A program made the translations under genes and the position numbers. The notes beneath the pieces were generated by a model, which was given only the letters and a program-made list of their open reading frames with translations, did not search any database and was not told the origin of the DNA. Shown in pieces: positions 25,358 to 34,627 of a stretch of DNA of 64,000 bases. Numbering within the stretch: the stretch's first letter is position 1; each line of letters begins with the position of its first letter. Source of the DNA: Paraburkholderia rhizosphaerae (GTDB lineage Bacteria > Pseudomonadota > Gammaproteobacteria > Burkholderiales > Burkholderiaceae); NCBI RefSeq assembly GCF_004366595.1, contig NZ_SORE01000019.1, positions 96,291 to 160,290 of the forward strand. The letters are read 5' to 3'.

Positions 25358-26797
25358 ATGGACGAAAAACAAAAGCAGTCGGAACCTTCCCGTCATCCGA
25401 CCCCGGCGCCGGCTTCGGCATCGACCAACCCGCCCCCCGCGCCGCCGGGCGGCGGACCGCGGCGCGGGCGCGGCCGCTGGCTGCTCGCTGTCGTTGTGGT
25501 GATCGTCGTGGGCATCGTGCTCGTGCGCTGGCATCCGTGGCGCAAGGCCGACGAAAGCGCCGGCGCGAGCGGCGCGGCCGGTGCGAGCGGCGCTCGCGCG
25601 AGCCGCATGGGCGGCGGTGGGCGGCGCGGCGCATTCGCGAACCAGCCGCAGCCGGTCAAGGTCGCGTCGGTCACGCAAGGCGACATGCCAATCGTCATTA
25701 GCGCGCTCGGCACGGTCACGCCGCTCGCGAACGTCACGGTCCGCACGCAGCTCGCCGGCACGCTGCAGACGGTCGCGTTCCAGGAGGGCCAGATGGTGAA
25801 AAAAGACGACGTGCTCGCGCAGATCGATCCGCGCCCGTACCAGATCTCGCTCGCCAACGCGCAAGGCACGCTCGCGAAAGACACCGCGCTGCTGCAAACC
25901 GCGCGTCTCGACCTGAAGCGCTACCAGACGCTGCTTTCGCAGGACTCGATCGCCAGCCAGCAGGTCGACACGCAAGCCTCGCTTGTCAAGCAATACGAAG
26001 GGCAAGTGCAGTCCGATAAGGCGAATATCGACACCTTCAAACTCGATCTGACCTATGCACGTATCACCGCGCCGGTTGCGGGCCGCGTCGGCCTGCGCCA
26101 GGTCGACCCGGGCAACTACGTGACGCCGGGCGACGCGAACGGCATCGTCGTGATCACGCAACTGCAGCCGATCAGCGTTATTTTCACGACGTCCGAAGAC
26201 AACCTCCCCGCGATCCTCAAGCAATACCGCGGCAATAAGAAGATGTCCGTCACCGCGTACGACCGCACGAATACGACGTCGCTCGAATCCGGCTACCTCG
26301 AGACGCTCGACAACCAGATCGACACGACCACCGGCACCGTCAAGCTGCGCGCGAGCTTCCCGAACACCGACAACATGCTGTTCCCGAATCAGTTCGTGAA
26401 CGCGCGGCTGCTGGTCGACGTCATTCATAACGCGACGATCGTGCCGACCTCCGCGGTGCTGAACGGCTCGATCGGCCAGTTCGTCTATGTGGTGAAACCG
26501 GACAACACAGTCACGGTGCGCACGGTCAAGGTTGGACCGGTCGATGGCGAACGCACCAGTATCCAGTCCGGGCTGCAGGTCGGCGAGCGTGTCGTGATCG
26601 ATGGTTCGGACCGCCTGAAGGAAGGCGCGAAGATCACGATTCCGGCGGAACGTGCGGCCGGCGCATCGGCTGGGTCGGCTGCGTCGGGTTCGTCCGCCTC
26701 GGGCGGCCAAGGCGCTTCATGGGCCGCCGGCGCCTCGGCCGCGTCCGGCGCGCACGCTCACCGCCATCGCCGCGCATCGGAAGCGTCGTCGCAATAA
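25358..26797 (+). CDS. mdtA: RND efflux periplasmic adaptor (MdtA-like)
   Basis: This 479-residue membrane fusion protein has a Pro-rich cytoplasmic leader and a membrane anchor (WLLAVVVVIVVGIVLV). Lipoyl and hairpin domains follow (NVTVRTQLAGTLQTVAFQEG; LTYARITAPVAGRVGLRQVDPGNYV), and a low-complexity Ala/Ser/Gly/His tail ends it. The motifs and the two pump genes downstream identify the MdtABC type. The start at 25358 (MDEKQKQSE) removes an Arg/Ser-rich extension open to 25238. It lies 30 bp before mdtB. Confidence 0.87.
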   Translation: MDEKQKQSEPSRHPTPAPASASTNPPPAPPGGGPRRGRGRWLLAVVVVIVVGIVLVRWHPWRKADESAGASGAAGASGARASRMGGGGRRGAFANQPQPVKVASVTQGDMPIVISALGTVTPLANVTVRTQLAGTLQTVAFQEGQMVKKDDVLAQIDPRPYQISLANAQGTLAKDTALLQTARLDLKRYQTLLSQDSIASQQVDTQASLVKQYEGQVQSDKANIDTFKLDLTYARITAPVAGRVGLRQVDPGNYVTPGDANGIVVITQLQPISVIFTTSEDNLPAILKQYRGNKKMSVTAYDRTNTTSLESGYLETLDNQIDTTTGTVKLRASFPNTDNMLFPNQFVNARLLVDVIHNATIVPTSAVLNGSIGQFVYVVKPDNTVTVRTVKVGPVDGERTSIQSGLQVGERVVIDGSDRLKEGAKITIPAERAAGASAGSAASGSSASGGQGASWAAGASAASGAHAHRHRRASEASSQ

Positions 26798-26827
26798 CGG
26801 ACCCGCTTCAAGGACCTGCCCTCACGC

Positions 26828-29800
26828 ATGAATCCATCCCGCGCCTTTATCCTGCGTCCCGTCGGCACCGCGCTGCTGATGGCCGCGATCATGCTGGTCG
26901 GTCTCGTCGCGCTGCGCTTTCTGCCGCTGTCCGCGCTGCCCGAAGTCGACTACCCGACTATCCAGGTGCAGACGTTTTATCCAGGCGCGAGCCCGGACGT
27001 GATGACCTCGTCGGTCACCGCGCCGCTCGAGCGCCAGTTCGGGCAGATGCCGTCGTTGAACCAGATGTCGTCGCAAAGCTCGGCGGGCTCGTCGGTCATT
27101 ACGCTGCAGTTCAACCTCGACCTGCCGCTCGATATCGCCGAGCAGGAAGTGCAGGCGGCGATCAACGCGGCCGGCAACCTGCTGCCGTCCGACCTGCCCG
27201 CGCCGCCGATCTACGCGAAGGTCAATCCGGCCGACGCGCCAATCCTCACGCTCGCGATCACATCGAAGACGCTGCCGCTGACCGAAGTCCAGGACATCGC
27301 CGACACGCGCCTCGCGCAGAAAATCTCCCAGGTCGGCGGAGTCGGTCTGGTCAGCCTGTCGGGCGGCCAGCGCCCGGCGGTGCGCATTCAGGCGAACCCG
27401 CTTGCGCTCGCGTCGTACGGTCTGAATCTGGATGACCTGCGCACCACCATTTCGAACCTGAACGTCAATACGCCGAAGGGCAGCTTCGACGGCCCGTCGC
27501 ACGCGTACACGATCAACGCGAACGACCAGCTCACCGACGCCGCCGCGTACCAGGATGCGGTGGTCGCGTACAAGAACGGCCGGCCGGTGATGCTGACCGA
27601 CGTCGCGAAAATCGTCCCCGGCGCGGAAAACACGAAGCTCGGCGCATGGGTCGACGGCACGCCCGCGATCATCCTGAACGTACAGCGCCAGCCCGGCGCG
27701 AACGTGATCCAGGTGGTCGACAGCATCAAGAAACTGCTGCCGTCGCTGCAGCAATCGCTGCCGGCCGCACTCGACGTGCAGATCGTCACCGACCGCACGA
27801 CCACCATCCGCGCATCGGTGCGCGACGTGCAGTTCGAACTGTTGATGTCGGTCGTGCTGGTGGTGCTCGTGATGTACCTGTTCCTCGCGAACGTCTATGC
27901 GACGATCATCCCGAGCCTGTCGGTGCCGCTGTCGCTGATCGGCACGCTTGCGGTGATGTATCTGTGCGGCTTCTCGCTCGACAACCTGTCGCTGATGGCG
28001 CTGACCATCGCGACCGGCTTCGTCGTCGACGATGCGATTGTGATGATCGAAAATATCGCGCGCTACGTCGAACAAGGCGATTCGGCGCTACAGGCGGCGC
28101 TCAAAGGCTCGAAACAGATCGGCTTCACGATCATCTCGCTGACGGTGTCGCTGATCGCGGTGCTGATCCCGCTGCTCTTTATGGGCGACGTGGTCGGGCG
28201 CCTCTTTCACGAGTTCGCGATCACGCTCGCGGTGACCATCGTGATCTCGGCGGTCGTCTCGCTCACACTCGTGCCGATGATGTGCGCGAAGCTGTTGCGC
28301 CACACGCCGCCGAAGGAAAGCCACCGCTTCGAAGCGCGCGCGCACGCGTTTATCGACTACGTGATCGATCGCTACGCAGTCGCGCTGCGCTGGGTGCTCG
28401 ACCGCCAGCCGGCCACGCTGGTCGTCGCCGTGCTGACGCTGGTGCTGACCGCGCTGCTGTACATCTACATCCCGAAGGGCTTCTTCCCGGTGCAGGACAC
28501 CGGCGTGATCCAGGCGATCACGCAGGCGCCGCAGTCGGTGTCGTATCAATCGATGGCCGAACGCCAGCAGCAGCTTGCCGCCGAGGTGCTGAAAAATCCG
28601 AATGTCGAGAGCCTGACGTCGTTTATCGGCGTCGACGGCACGAACATCACGCTGAACAGCGGCCGGATGCTGATCAACCTGAAGCCGCGCGACGACCGCG
28701 ACGACACCGCGAGCCAGGTGATCCGCCAGATTCAGGCCGAAACGTCGCATATCCCCGGCACGAAGCTCTATATGCAGCCGGTGCAGGACCTGACAATCGA
28801 CTCGACGGTGAGCCCGACGCAATACCAGTTCATGCTGACGGACCCAAATATCAACGAGTTCCAGACCTGGGTGCCGAAGCTCGTCGAACGGCTGCAGCAG
28901 GTGCCGGATATCGTCGACGTCGCGACGGACTTGCAGAGCAACGGCCAGTCGGTGTACGTCGAGATCGACCGGCCGACCGCCGCGCGCTACGGCATCACCC
29001 CCGCAACCGTCGACAACGCGCTGTACGACGCGTACGGCCAGCGCATCATCTCGACGATCTTCACGCAGTCGAACCAGTACCGCGTGATTCTCGAAGCGAC
29101 GCCGACGCTGCAGCACTACACCGATGCGCTCAATTCGATCTACCTGCCCTCTTCGACCGCGGCCGGCGGCCAGGTGCCGCTGTCGGCCATCGCGAAGTTT
29201 CATGAGCGCCCGGCGCCGCTGCTCGTCACGCACCTGAGCCAGTTCCCGGCCACCACGGTGTCGTTCAACCTCGCGCCGGGCGCGTCGCTCGGCGCCGCGG
29301 TCAAGGCGATCGAGCAGGCGGAGAAAGAAATTGGCTTGCCCGCGTCGTTCCAGACGCGCTTCCAGGGCGCGGCGCTCGCGTTCCAGGCATCGCTGTCGAA
29401 CGAACTATTCCTGATTCTCGCGGCGATCGTCACGATGTACATCGTGCTGGGCGTGCTGTACGAAAGCTTCGTGCACCCGATCACCATTCTGTCGACACTG
29501 CCGTCGGCCGGCATCGGCGCGCTGCTCGCGCTGCTGGTCACCGGGCACGACCTCGACATCATCGGCATTATCGGCATCGTGCTGCTGATCGGCATCGTGA
29601 AGAAAAACGCGATCATGATGATCGACTTCGCGCTCGAAGCGGAGCGCGAACACGGCAAACCGCCGCGCGAAGCGATCTACCAGGCGTGTCTGCTGCGCTT
29701 CCGGCCGATCCTGATGACGACGATGGCCGCGCTGCTCGGTGCGCTGCCGCTGATACTCGGCAGCGGCGCCGGCTCCGAATTGCGCCGGCCGCTCGGTATC

Positions 29801-29947
29801 GCGATTGCGGGTGGCCTCGTCGTCAGCCAGTTGCTCACGCTGTTCACGACGCCGGTGATCTATCTCGCGTTCGATTCGCTCGCGCGCCGTCTGCGCGCGC
29901 GCTTTGCACGCAACGCGACGCCGCCCGCCACCGATGCCGGGAGCTGA
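26828..29947 (+). CDS. mdtB: RND efflux pump subunit (MdtB-like)
   Basis: This 1039-residue RND pump protein is one half of the MdtB2-MdtC heterotrimer type. It starts MNPSRAFILRPVGTALLMAA, as in MdtB. It carries the proton-relay aspartates in FVVDDAIVMIENIARYVEQG and the lysine in GIVKKNAIMMIDFALEAE. Twelve membrane helices and two periplasmic loops are all present, with no frame damage. MdtABC pumps handle bile salts, novobiocin and similar compounds in enterobacteria; here the substrates are unknown. It ends 3 bp before mdtC. Confidence 0.9.
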   Translation: MNPSRAFILRPVGTALLMAAIMLVGLVALRFLPLSALPEVDYPTIQVQTFYPGASPDVMTSSVTAPLERQFGQMPSLNQMSSQSSAGSSVITLQFNLDLPLDIAEQEVQAAINAAGNLLPSDLPAPPIYAKVNPADAPILTLAITSKTLPLTEVQDIADTRLAQKISQVGGVGLVSLSGGQRPAVRIQANPLALASYGLNLDDLRTTISNLNVNTPKGSFDGPSHAYTINANDQLTDAAAYQDAVVAYKNGRPVMLTDVAKIVPGAENTKLGAWVDGTPAIILNVQRQPGANVIQVVDSIKKLLPSLQQSLPAALDVQIVTDRTTTIRASVRDVQFELLMSVVLVVLVMYLFLANVYATIIPSLSVPLSLIGTLAVMYLCGFSLDNLSLMALTIATGFVVDDAIVMIENIARYVEQGDSALQAALKGSKQIGFTIISLTVSLIAVLIPLLFMGDVVGRLFHEFAITLAVTIVISAVVSLTLVPMMCAKLLRHTPPKESHRFEARAHAFIDYVIDRYAVALRWVLDRQPATLVVAVLTLVLTALLYIYIPKGFFPVQDTGVIQAITQAPQSVSYQSMAERQQQLAAEVLKNPNVESLTSFIGVDGTNITLNSGRMLINLKPRDDRDDTASQVIRQIQAETSHIPGTKLYMQPVQDLTIDSTVSPTQYQFMLTDPNINEFQTWVPKLVERLQQVPDIVDVATDLQSNGQSVYVEIDRPTAARYGITPATVDNALYDAYGQRIISTIFTQSNQYRVILEATPTLQHYTDALNSIYLPSSTAAGGQVPLSAIAKFHERPAPLLVTHLSQFPATTVSFNLAPGASLGAAVKAIEQAEKEIGLPASFQTRFQGAALAFQASLSNELFLILAAIVTMYIVLGVLYESFVHPITILSTLPSAGIGALLALLVTGHDLDIIGIIGIVLLIGIVKKNAIMMIDFALEAEREHGKPPREAIYQACLLRFRPILMTTMAALLGALPLILGSGAGSELRRPLGIAIAGGLVVSQLLTLFTTPVIYLAFDSLARRLRARFARNATPPATDAGS

Positions 29948-29950
29948 CCG

Positions 29951-32900
29951 ATGAATCTGTCGCGTCCGTTTATCGCGCGCCCGGTCGCCACCACGCTGCT
30001 GTCGATCGGCATCGCGCTCGCCGGGCTGTTCGCGTTCTCGAAGCTGCCGGTCGCGCCGCTGCCGCAGGTCGACTATCCGACCATTTCCGTGCAGGCGTCG
30101 CTGCCGGGTGCGAGCCCCGAAACGGTCGCGACCAGCGTCGCAAGCCCACTCGAGCGGCACCTGGGCGCGATCGCGGACGTCACCGAAATGACGTCGTCGA
30201 GTTCGGTCGGTTCGACCCGCATCACGCTACAGTTCGGGCTCAATCGCGATATCGACGGCGCGGCGCGCGACGTGCAGGCAGCCATCAACGCGGCGCGCGC
30301 GGACCTGCCGGCAAGCCTGCGGCAGAACCCGACGTATCACAAGGTCAATCCGTCCGATGCACCGATCCTGATTCTGTCGGTCTCGTCGAAAACACTGCAG
30401 CCGGGCCAGCTGTACGACTCCGCCGCGACGGTACTGCAGCAGTCGCTGTCGCAGGTCGATGGCGTCGGCGAAGTCGACGTGAGCGGCTCCGCGAACCCGG
30501 CGGTGCGTGTCGAACTGGAACCGCACGCGCTGTTCCACTACGGAATCGGCCTCGAAGACGTGCGCGCGGCGCTCGCATCCGCGAACGCGAACAGTCCGAA
30601 AGGCTCGATCGAGTTCGGCGACAACCATGTTCAGCTGTACACGAACGACCAGGCCAGCAAGGCGTCGCAATACAAGGATCTGGTGATCGCCTACCGCAAC
30701 GGCGCCGCGGTGCATCTGTCGGACGTCGGCGAAGTGGTCGACTCGGTCGAAGACCTGCGCAACCTCGGCCTCGCGAACGGTACGCGCGCGGTGCTCGTGA
30801 TCATCTACCGGCAGCCGGGTGCGAACATCATCGAAACCGTCGACCGGATCAAGGAAACCCTGCCGCAACTCGTCGCGTCGCTGCCGCGCGACGTGCAGGT
30901 GATGCCCGCCGCCGATCGCTCGACCACCATCCGCGCGTCGCTGCTCGACACCGAGCACACGCTGATGATCGCGGTCGCGCTGGTCGTGATGGTCGTATTC
31001 CTGTTCCTGCGCAACTGGCGCGCGACGCTCATTCCCAGTGTTGCGGTGCCGATTTCGATTATCGGCACGTTCGCGGCGATGTACCTGATGGGTTTCTCGA
31101 TCGACAATCTGTCGCTGATGGCGCTGACGATCGCCACCGGCTTTGTCGTCGACGACGCGATCGTTGTGCTCGAGAACATCGAGCGGCATATCGGGAATGG
31201 CGTGCCGCGCATGCAAGCGGCAATCATGGGCGCGCGCGAAGTCGGCTTCACCGTGCTGTCGATCAGCATTTCGCTGGTCGCGGTGTTCCTGCCCATCCTG
31301 TTGATGGGCGGCATCGTTGGCCGGCTGTTCCGCGAGTTCGCGCTGACCTTGTCGCTCGCAATCGCGGTATCGCTGGTTGTGTCGCTGACGCTGACGCCGA
31401 TGATGTGCTCGCGCCTGCTGGTCGACGCGCATCAAAAGAAAACGCCAGGCCGCTTCTCCCGGTGGCTCGAGAGCGGCTTCAACCGGATGCAGGAAGGCTA
31501 CCGGCGCACGCTCGGCTGGTCGCTGCGCCATCCGCGGATCATCCTGATCGTGCTGCTCGCGACCATCGGCCTGAACATCTGGATGTACATCATCGTGCCG
31601 AAGGGCTTTTTCCCGCAGCAGGACACTGGACGGCTGGTCGGCGGCATTCAGGCGGACCAGAGCACGTCGTTTCAGGCGATGAAGGTCAAGTTCGCCGAGA
31701 TGATGCATATCGTGCAGTCGAATCCGGAGGTCGACACTGTGGTCGGCTTCACCGGCGGGCGGCAGACCAATGCGGGCTTCATGTATGTGTCGCTAAAGCC
31801 GAAGCCCGGCCGCAAGCTGTCTGCCGACCAGGTGATCCAGCAACTGCGCGGGCCGCTGTCGCACGTCGCCGGCGCGCGCACGTTCCTGCAGGCGGTGCAG
31901 GACATCCGCGTCGGCGGCCGGCAATCGAATGCGCAGTATCAGTACACGCTGCTCGCCGATTCGACGCCCGATCTGTACAAATGGACGCCGCGCATCACCA
32001 CCGCGCTGCAGGCGCGGCCCGAGCTCACCGACGTGAATTCGGACCAGCAGGAAAGCGGCCTCGAGGCGTTCGTGACGATCGACCGCGCAACCGCCGCGCG
32101 CCTGAAGATCACGCCTTCGCAGATCGACAACACGCTGTACGACGCGTTCGGCCAACGCCAGGTGTCGACGATCTACAACCCGCTGAACCAGTACCACGTG
32201 GTGATGGAGGTCGCGCCGAAGTATTGGCAGAGCCCCGAGATGCTAAAGGAGGTATGGATCAGCACGACCGGCGGCACCGCGAGCGGCTCGCAATCGACCA
32301 ACGCGACCGCTGGCACCGTGACGATGACCAACGCGTCGGGCAACGCGACGGGGGCCACTGCGGGCGGCACATCAGGCACATCAGGCACGTCGAGCGCCGC
32401 GGCGATCGCCGCCGATGCGGCGCGCAATCTCGCGAATAACTCGATCGCGGCAAGCGGCAAGTCGAGCGCATCGACGGGCGCCGCGGTATCGACGTCGCAG
32501 GAAACGATGGTGCCGCTGTCGTCAATCGCGAAGTTCGGGCCGGGCAACACGCCGCTCGCGGTGAACCACCAGGGGCAATTCGTCGCGTCGACGATCTCGT
32601 TTAACCTGCCGCCGGGCCGTTCGCTGTCCGACGCGACCGCTGCGATCGAGGAGACGATGGCGCAGATCGGAGTTCCCGCGACCATTCACGGCAGCTTCCA
32701 GGGCACCGCGCAGGCGTTCCAGCAGTCGCTGAACGACCAGCCGATCCTGATTCTCGCCGCGCTCGCCGCCGTATATATCGTGCTCGGCATTCTGTACGAG
32801 AGCTACATCCATCCGCTGACCATTCTGTCGACGCTGCCGTCCGCCGGCGTCGGCGCATTGCTCGCGCTGCTGCTGTTCGACACCGAGTTCAGCATCATCG

Positions 32901-33277
32901 CGCTGATCGCGGTGATCCTGCTGATCGGCATCGTGAAGAAGAACGCGATCATGATGGTCGACTTCGCGATCGATGCGTCGCGCAACCGTGGGCTTTCGTC
33001 GCGCGAAGCGATCGAACAGGCGTGCCTGCTGCGCTTCCGGCCGATCATGATGACCACCTTCGCGGCGATGCTCGGCGCGTTGCCGCTCGCGTTCGGCCGC
33101 GGCGACGGCGCGGAGTTGCGCGCGCCGCTCGGTCTTGCGATCGTCGGCGGGCTAATCGTGAGCCAGATGCTGACGCTCTATACGACGCCGGTCGTCTATT
33201 TGTACATGGACCGGCTGCGCCTGTGGTGGGAAAACCGGCGCGGCGGCGCGAGCCGGCCGGCCGCAGCGGCGGAATAA
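29951..33277 (+). CDS. mdtC: RND efflux pump subunit (MdtC-like) with low-complexity insert
   Basis: This 1108-residue RND pump is partner to MdtB. It starts MNLSRPFIARPVATTLLSIG and has proton-relay residues in FVVDDAIVVLENIERHIGNG and GIVKKNAIMMVDFAIDASRN. It is about 70-80 residues longer than usual because of a Thr/Ser/Ala/Gly-rich insert (about residues 772-850, coding 32264-32500) in the second periplasmic domain. The insert keeps frame and includes a TSGTSGTSS run. No outer-membrane factor follows, so the pump probably borrows one, for example the OprN-like protein encoded 9 kb upstream. Confidence 0.9.
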   Translation: MNLSRPFIARPVATTLLSIGIALAGLFAFSKLPVAPLPQVDYPTISVQASLPGASPETVATSVASPLERHLGAIADVTEMTSSSSVGSTRITLQFGLNRDIDGAARDVQAAINAARADLPASLRQNPTYHKVNPSDAPILILSVSSKTLQPGQLYDSAATVLQQSLSQVDGVGEVDVSGSANPAVRVELEPHALFHYGIGLEDVRAALASANANSPKGSIEFGDNHVQLYTNDQASKASQYKDLVIAYRNGAAVHLSDVGEVVDSVEDLRNLGLANGTRAVLVIIYRQPGANIIETVDRIKETLPQLVASLPRDVQVMPAADRSTTIRASLLDTEHTLMIAVALVVMVVFLFLRNWRATLIPSVAVPISIIGTFAAMYLMGFSIDNLSLMALTIATGFVVDDAIVVLENIERHIGNGVPRMQAAIMGAREVGFTVLSISISLVAVFLPILLMGGIVGRLFREFALTLSLAIAVSLVVSLTLTPMMCSRLLVDAHQKKTPGRFSRWLESGFNRMQEGYRRTLGWSLRHPRIILIVLLATIGLNIWMYIIVPKGFFPQQDTGRLVGGIQADQSTSFQAMKVKFAEMMHIVQSNPEVDTVVGFTGGRQTNAGFMYVSLKPKPGRKLSADQVIQQLRGPLSHVAGARTFLQAVQDIRVGGRQSNAQYQYTLLADSTPDLYKWTPRITTALQARPELTDVNSDQQESGLEAFVTIDRATAARLKITPSQIDNTLYDAFGQRQVSTIYNPLNQYHVVMEVAPKYWQSPEMLKEVWISTTGGTASGSQSTNATAGTVTMTNASGNATGATAGGTSGTSGTSSAAAIAADAARNLANNSIAASGKSSASTGAAVSTSQETMVPLSSIAKFGPGNTPLAVNHQGQFVASTISFNLPPGRSLSDATAAIEETMAQIGVPATIHGSFQGTAQAFQQSLNDQPILILAALAAVYIVLGILYESYIHPLTILSTLPSAGVGALLALLLFDTEFSIIALIAVILLIGIVKKNAIMMVDFAIDASRNRGLSSREAIEQACLLRFRPIMMTTFAAMLGALPLAFGRGDGAELRAPLGLAIVGGLIVSQMLTLYTTPVVYLYMDRLRLWWENRRGGASRPAAAAE

Positions 33278-33332
33278 GCAGCGGAAAAACTCACGGAATA
33301 ACCGACGGAAAACGCGCCGCGCCGCGCCGCGG

Positions 33333-33797
33333 CTACAGCTTCTGCGCGATCGCCAGCGTCAGGATGCGTTGCCACTGGCGCGCCTGCCGCTCGCTTTGCA
33401 TCGGCAACTGCCAGACCGGCCGCGCGGTGTCCTTTACCGCAAGGCCGACGCGCCAGCCGCTGCCGTCGCGTTCGGCCTGCGCGCGTTGCAGGTCGCCGAA
33501 AATATAGTCGCCCTGCGCGCTGCCGAGGCGAATCGTGCAAAGGCCCTTGCCCGCGGCAAGACGCACGCCGCCCCACGATTCCTTCAACTCGTGGGTCCAG
33601 TCGCCATCATGGATATTCGGTGCGATCTCGCGACGGCGTCGCCACCACCACGCGCCTTCGCCAATCACGACAAGCGCGGCAACCACCGCGGCGCCGATCG
33701 CGACACCCACGCCAAAGCGCTCGGCCAGCGCATCGTACGCGTGCACCGCGCCGTAGATCACGCCAGCCAGAACGAACAGTGCGATAAAGATTGGCAT
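33333..33797 (-). CDS. membrane-anchored protein, unknown function
   Basis: A 154-residue protein has two N-terminal hydrophobic helices (MPIFIALFVLAGVIYGAV and GVAIGAAVVAALVVIGEGAWWW) and a basic WRRRRE cytoplasmic border. A soluble domain of about 85 residues follows, rich in Trp/Gly (DWTHELKESWGGVRLAAGKG; WRVGLAVKDTARPVWQLPM). I recognise no family. It converges on mdtC with 55 bp between stops. The peroxiredoxin gene lies 73 bp upstream in the same direction, so the two may be co-transcribed. Confidence 0.65.
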   Translation of the reverse strand: MPIFIALFVLAGVIYGAVHAYDALAERFGVGVAIGAAVVAALVVIGEGAWWWRRRREIAPNIHDGDWTHELKESWGGVRLAAGKGLCTIRLGSAQGDYIFGDLQRAQAERDGSGWRVGLAVKDTARPVWQLPMQSERQARQWQRILTLAIAQKL

Positions 33798-33870
33798 CGT
33801 GCCTCCGTCATCACGAAAGTCGACACAATTGACACTATTGACCCAATCGACGCGGCGCGCCGCGCCCCCG

Positions 33871-34434
33871 TCATTGCGACTTATGCGTCGCCGCCCACTG
33901 TTTCACCGCCCGCATCGTATTCTCGACATGCTTGTCCGGCGACATGCTCGTGTATTCATAGAGGATCTTGCCATCCGGCGCGATCACATACGACACGCGG
34001 TTCGCCATCGAGCTGTGCATCGGCAGCCCTGCATCGTATTCGCCGATCACTTTCGCATCGGCGTCGGCCGCGACCGGGAACTTGCTACGGCACTCGCTGA
34101 CCGAGAATTGGGTCAACGTGTCGATGTTGTCGTGCGACACGCCGATCACGGTCGCGCCGTACTTCTTGTATTCGTCGACTGCATCGGCGAACTCGTGCGC
34201 CTCGATCGTGCAGCCTTTAGTGAACGCAGCCGGGTAGAAATACAGCACCACCGGCCCCTTCTTCAGTGCGTCGGAAAGCGAGTAGGTGTAGGTCTTGCCG
34301 CCGAGCGACGCTTGCGCGGTAAAGTCCGGCGCGGTATCGCCGGGCTTGAGCGTCGCGCCGGCCGTCAGCGCGAAAAGCGCCAGCCCGGCGCACACGCCGG
34401 CTGCCGTGAAGGCTTGCACCAGGGTTCGTTTCAT
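33871..34434 (-). CDS. exported peroxiredoxin (AhpC/TSA, Bcp/PrxQ-like)
   Basis: This 187-residue thioredoxin-fold peroxidase has a signal peptide (CAGLALFALTAGA, cut near ATLKPG). The peroxidatic cysteine is Cys75 in FYPAAFTKGCTIEAHEF. Here KGCT replaces the usual PGCT of PrxQ proteins. Cys115 (SVSECRSKFP) is a probable resolving residue. It would reduce peroxides in the periplasm. A thiol reductant partner is not encoded nearby. The ATG is well placed for the signal peptide. Confidence 0.87.
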   Translation of the reverse strand: MKRTLVQAFTAAGVCAGLALFALTAGATLKPGDTAPDFTAQASLGGKTYTYSLSDALKKGPVVLYFYPAAFTKGCTIEAHEFADAVDEYKKYGATVIGVSHDNIDTLTQFSVSECRSKFPVAADADAKVIGEYDAGLPMHSSMANRVSYVIAPDGKILYEYTSMSPDKHVENTMRAVKQWAATHKSQ

Positions 34435-34590
34435 CTGCGTTGCTCCGGTTCGTTCGGCGGGCGTGTCGCCGGCGCTGCGCCTTTACCCGCGACGCATGCG
34501 CCGTTCGCCGTCATGGATGTCCATTCGCTATTGGAGCACAGATTGCGCGCGATCCGTACCCGTCACACCGGGGATCGCGGCGATAAGCCG

Positions 34591-34620
34591 TGACAGGCGG
34601 TGACAGGCCGCGACAGGCGG
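34591..34620. repeat. 10-bp tandem repeat, three copies
   Basis: TGACAGGCGG, TGACAGGCCG and CGACAGGCGG are consecutive in the 193-bp gap between the peroxiredoxin start and the end of the EAL-HDOD gene. No function can be assigned. Confidence 0.7.
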
Positions 34621-34627
34621 GCGACGC

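Noticed and set aside
29686..32439. 917-codon plus-strand frame overlapping mdtB/mdtC
   Set aside because: Alternative-frame shadow, Arg-rich; RND pump motifs are in the other frame.
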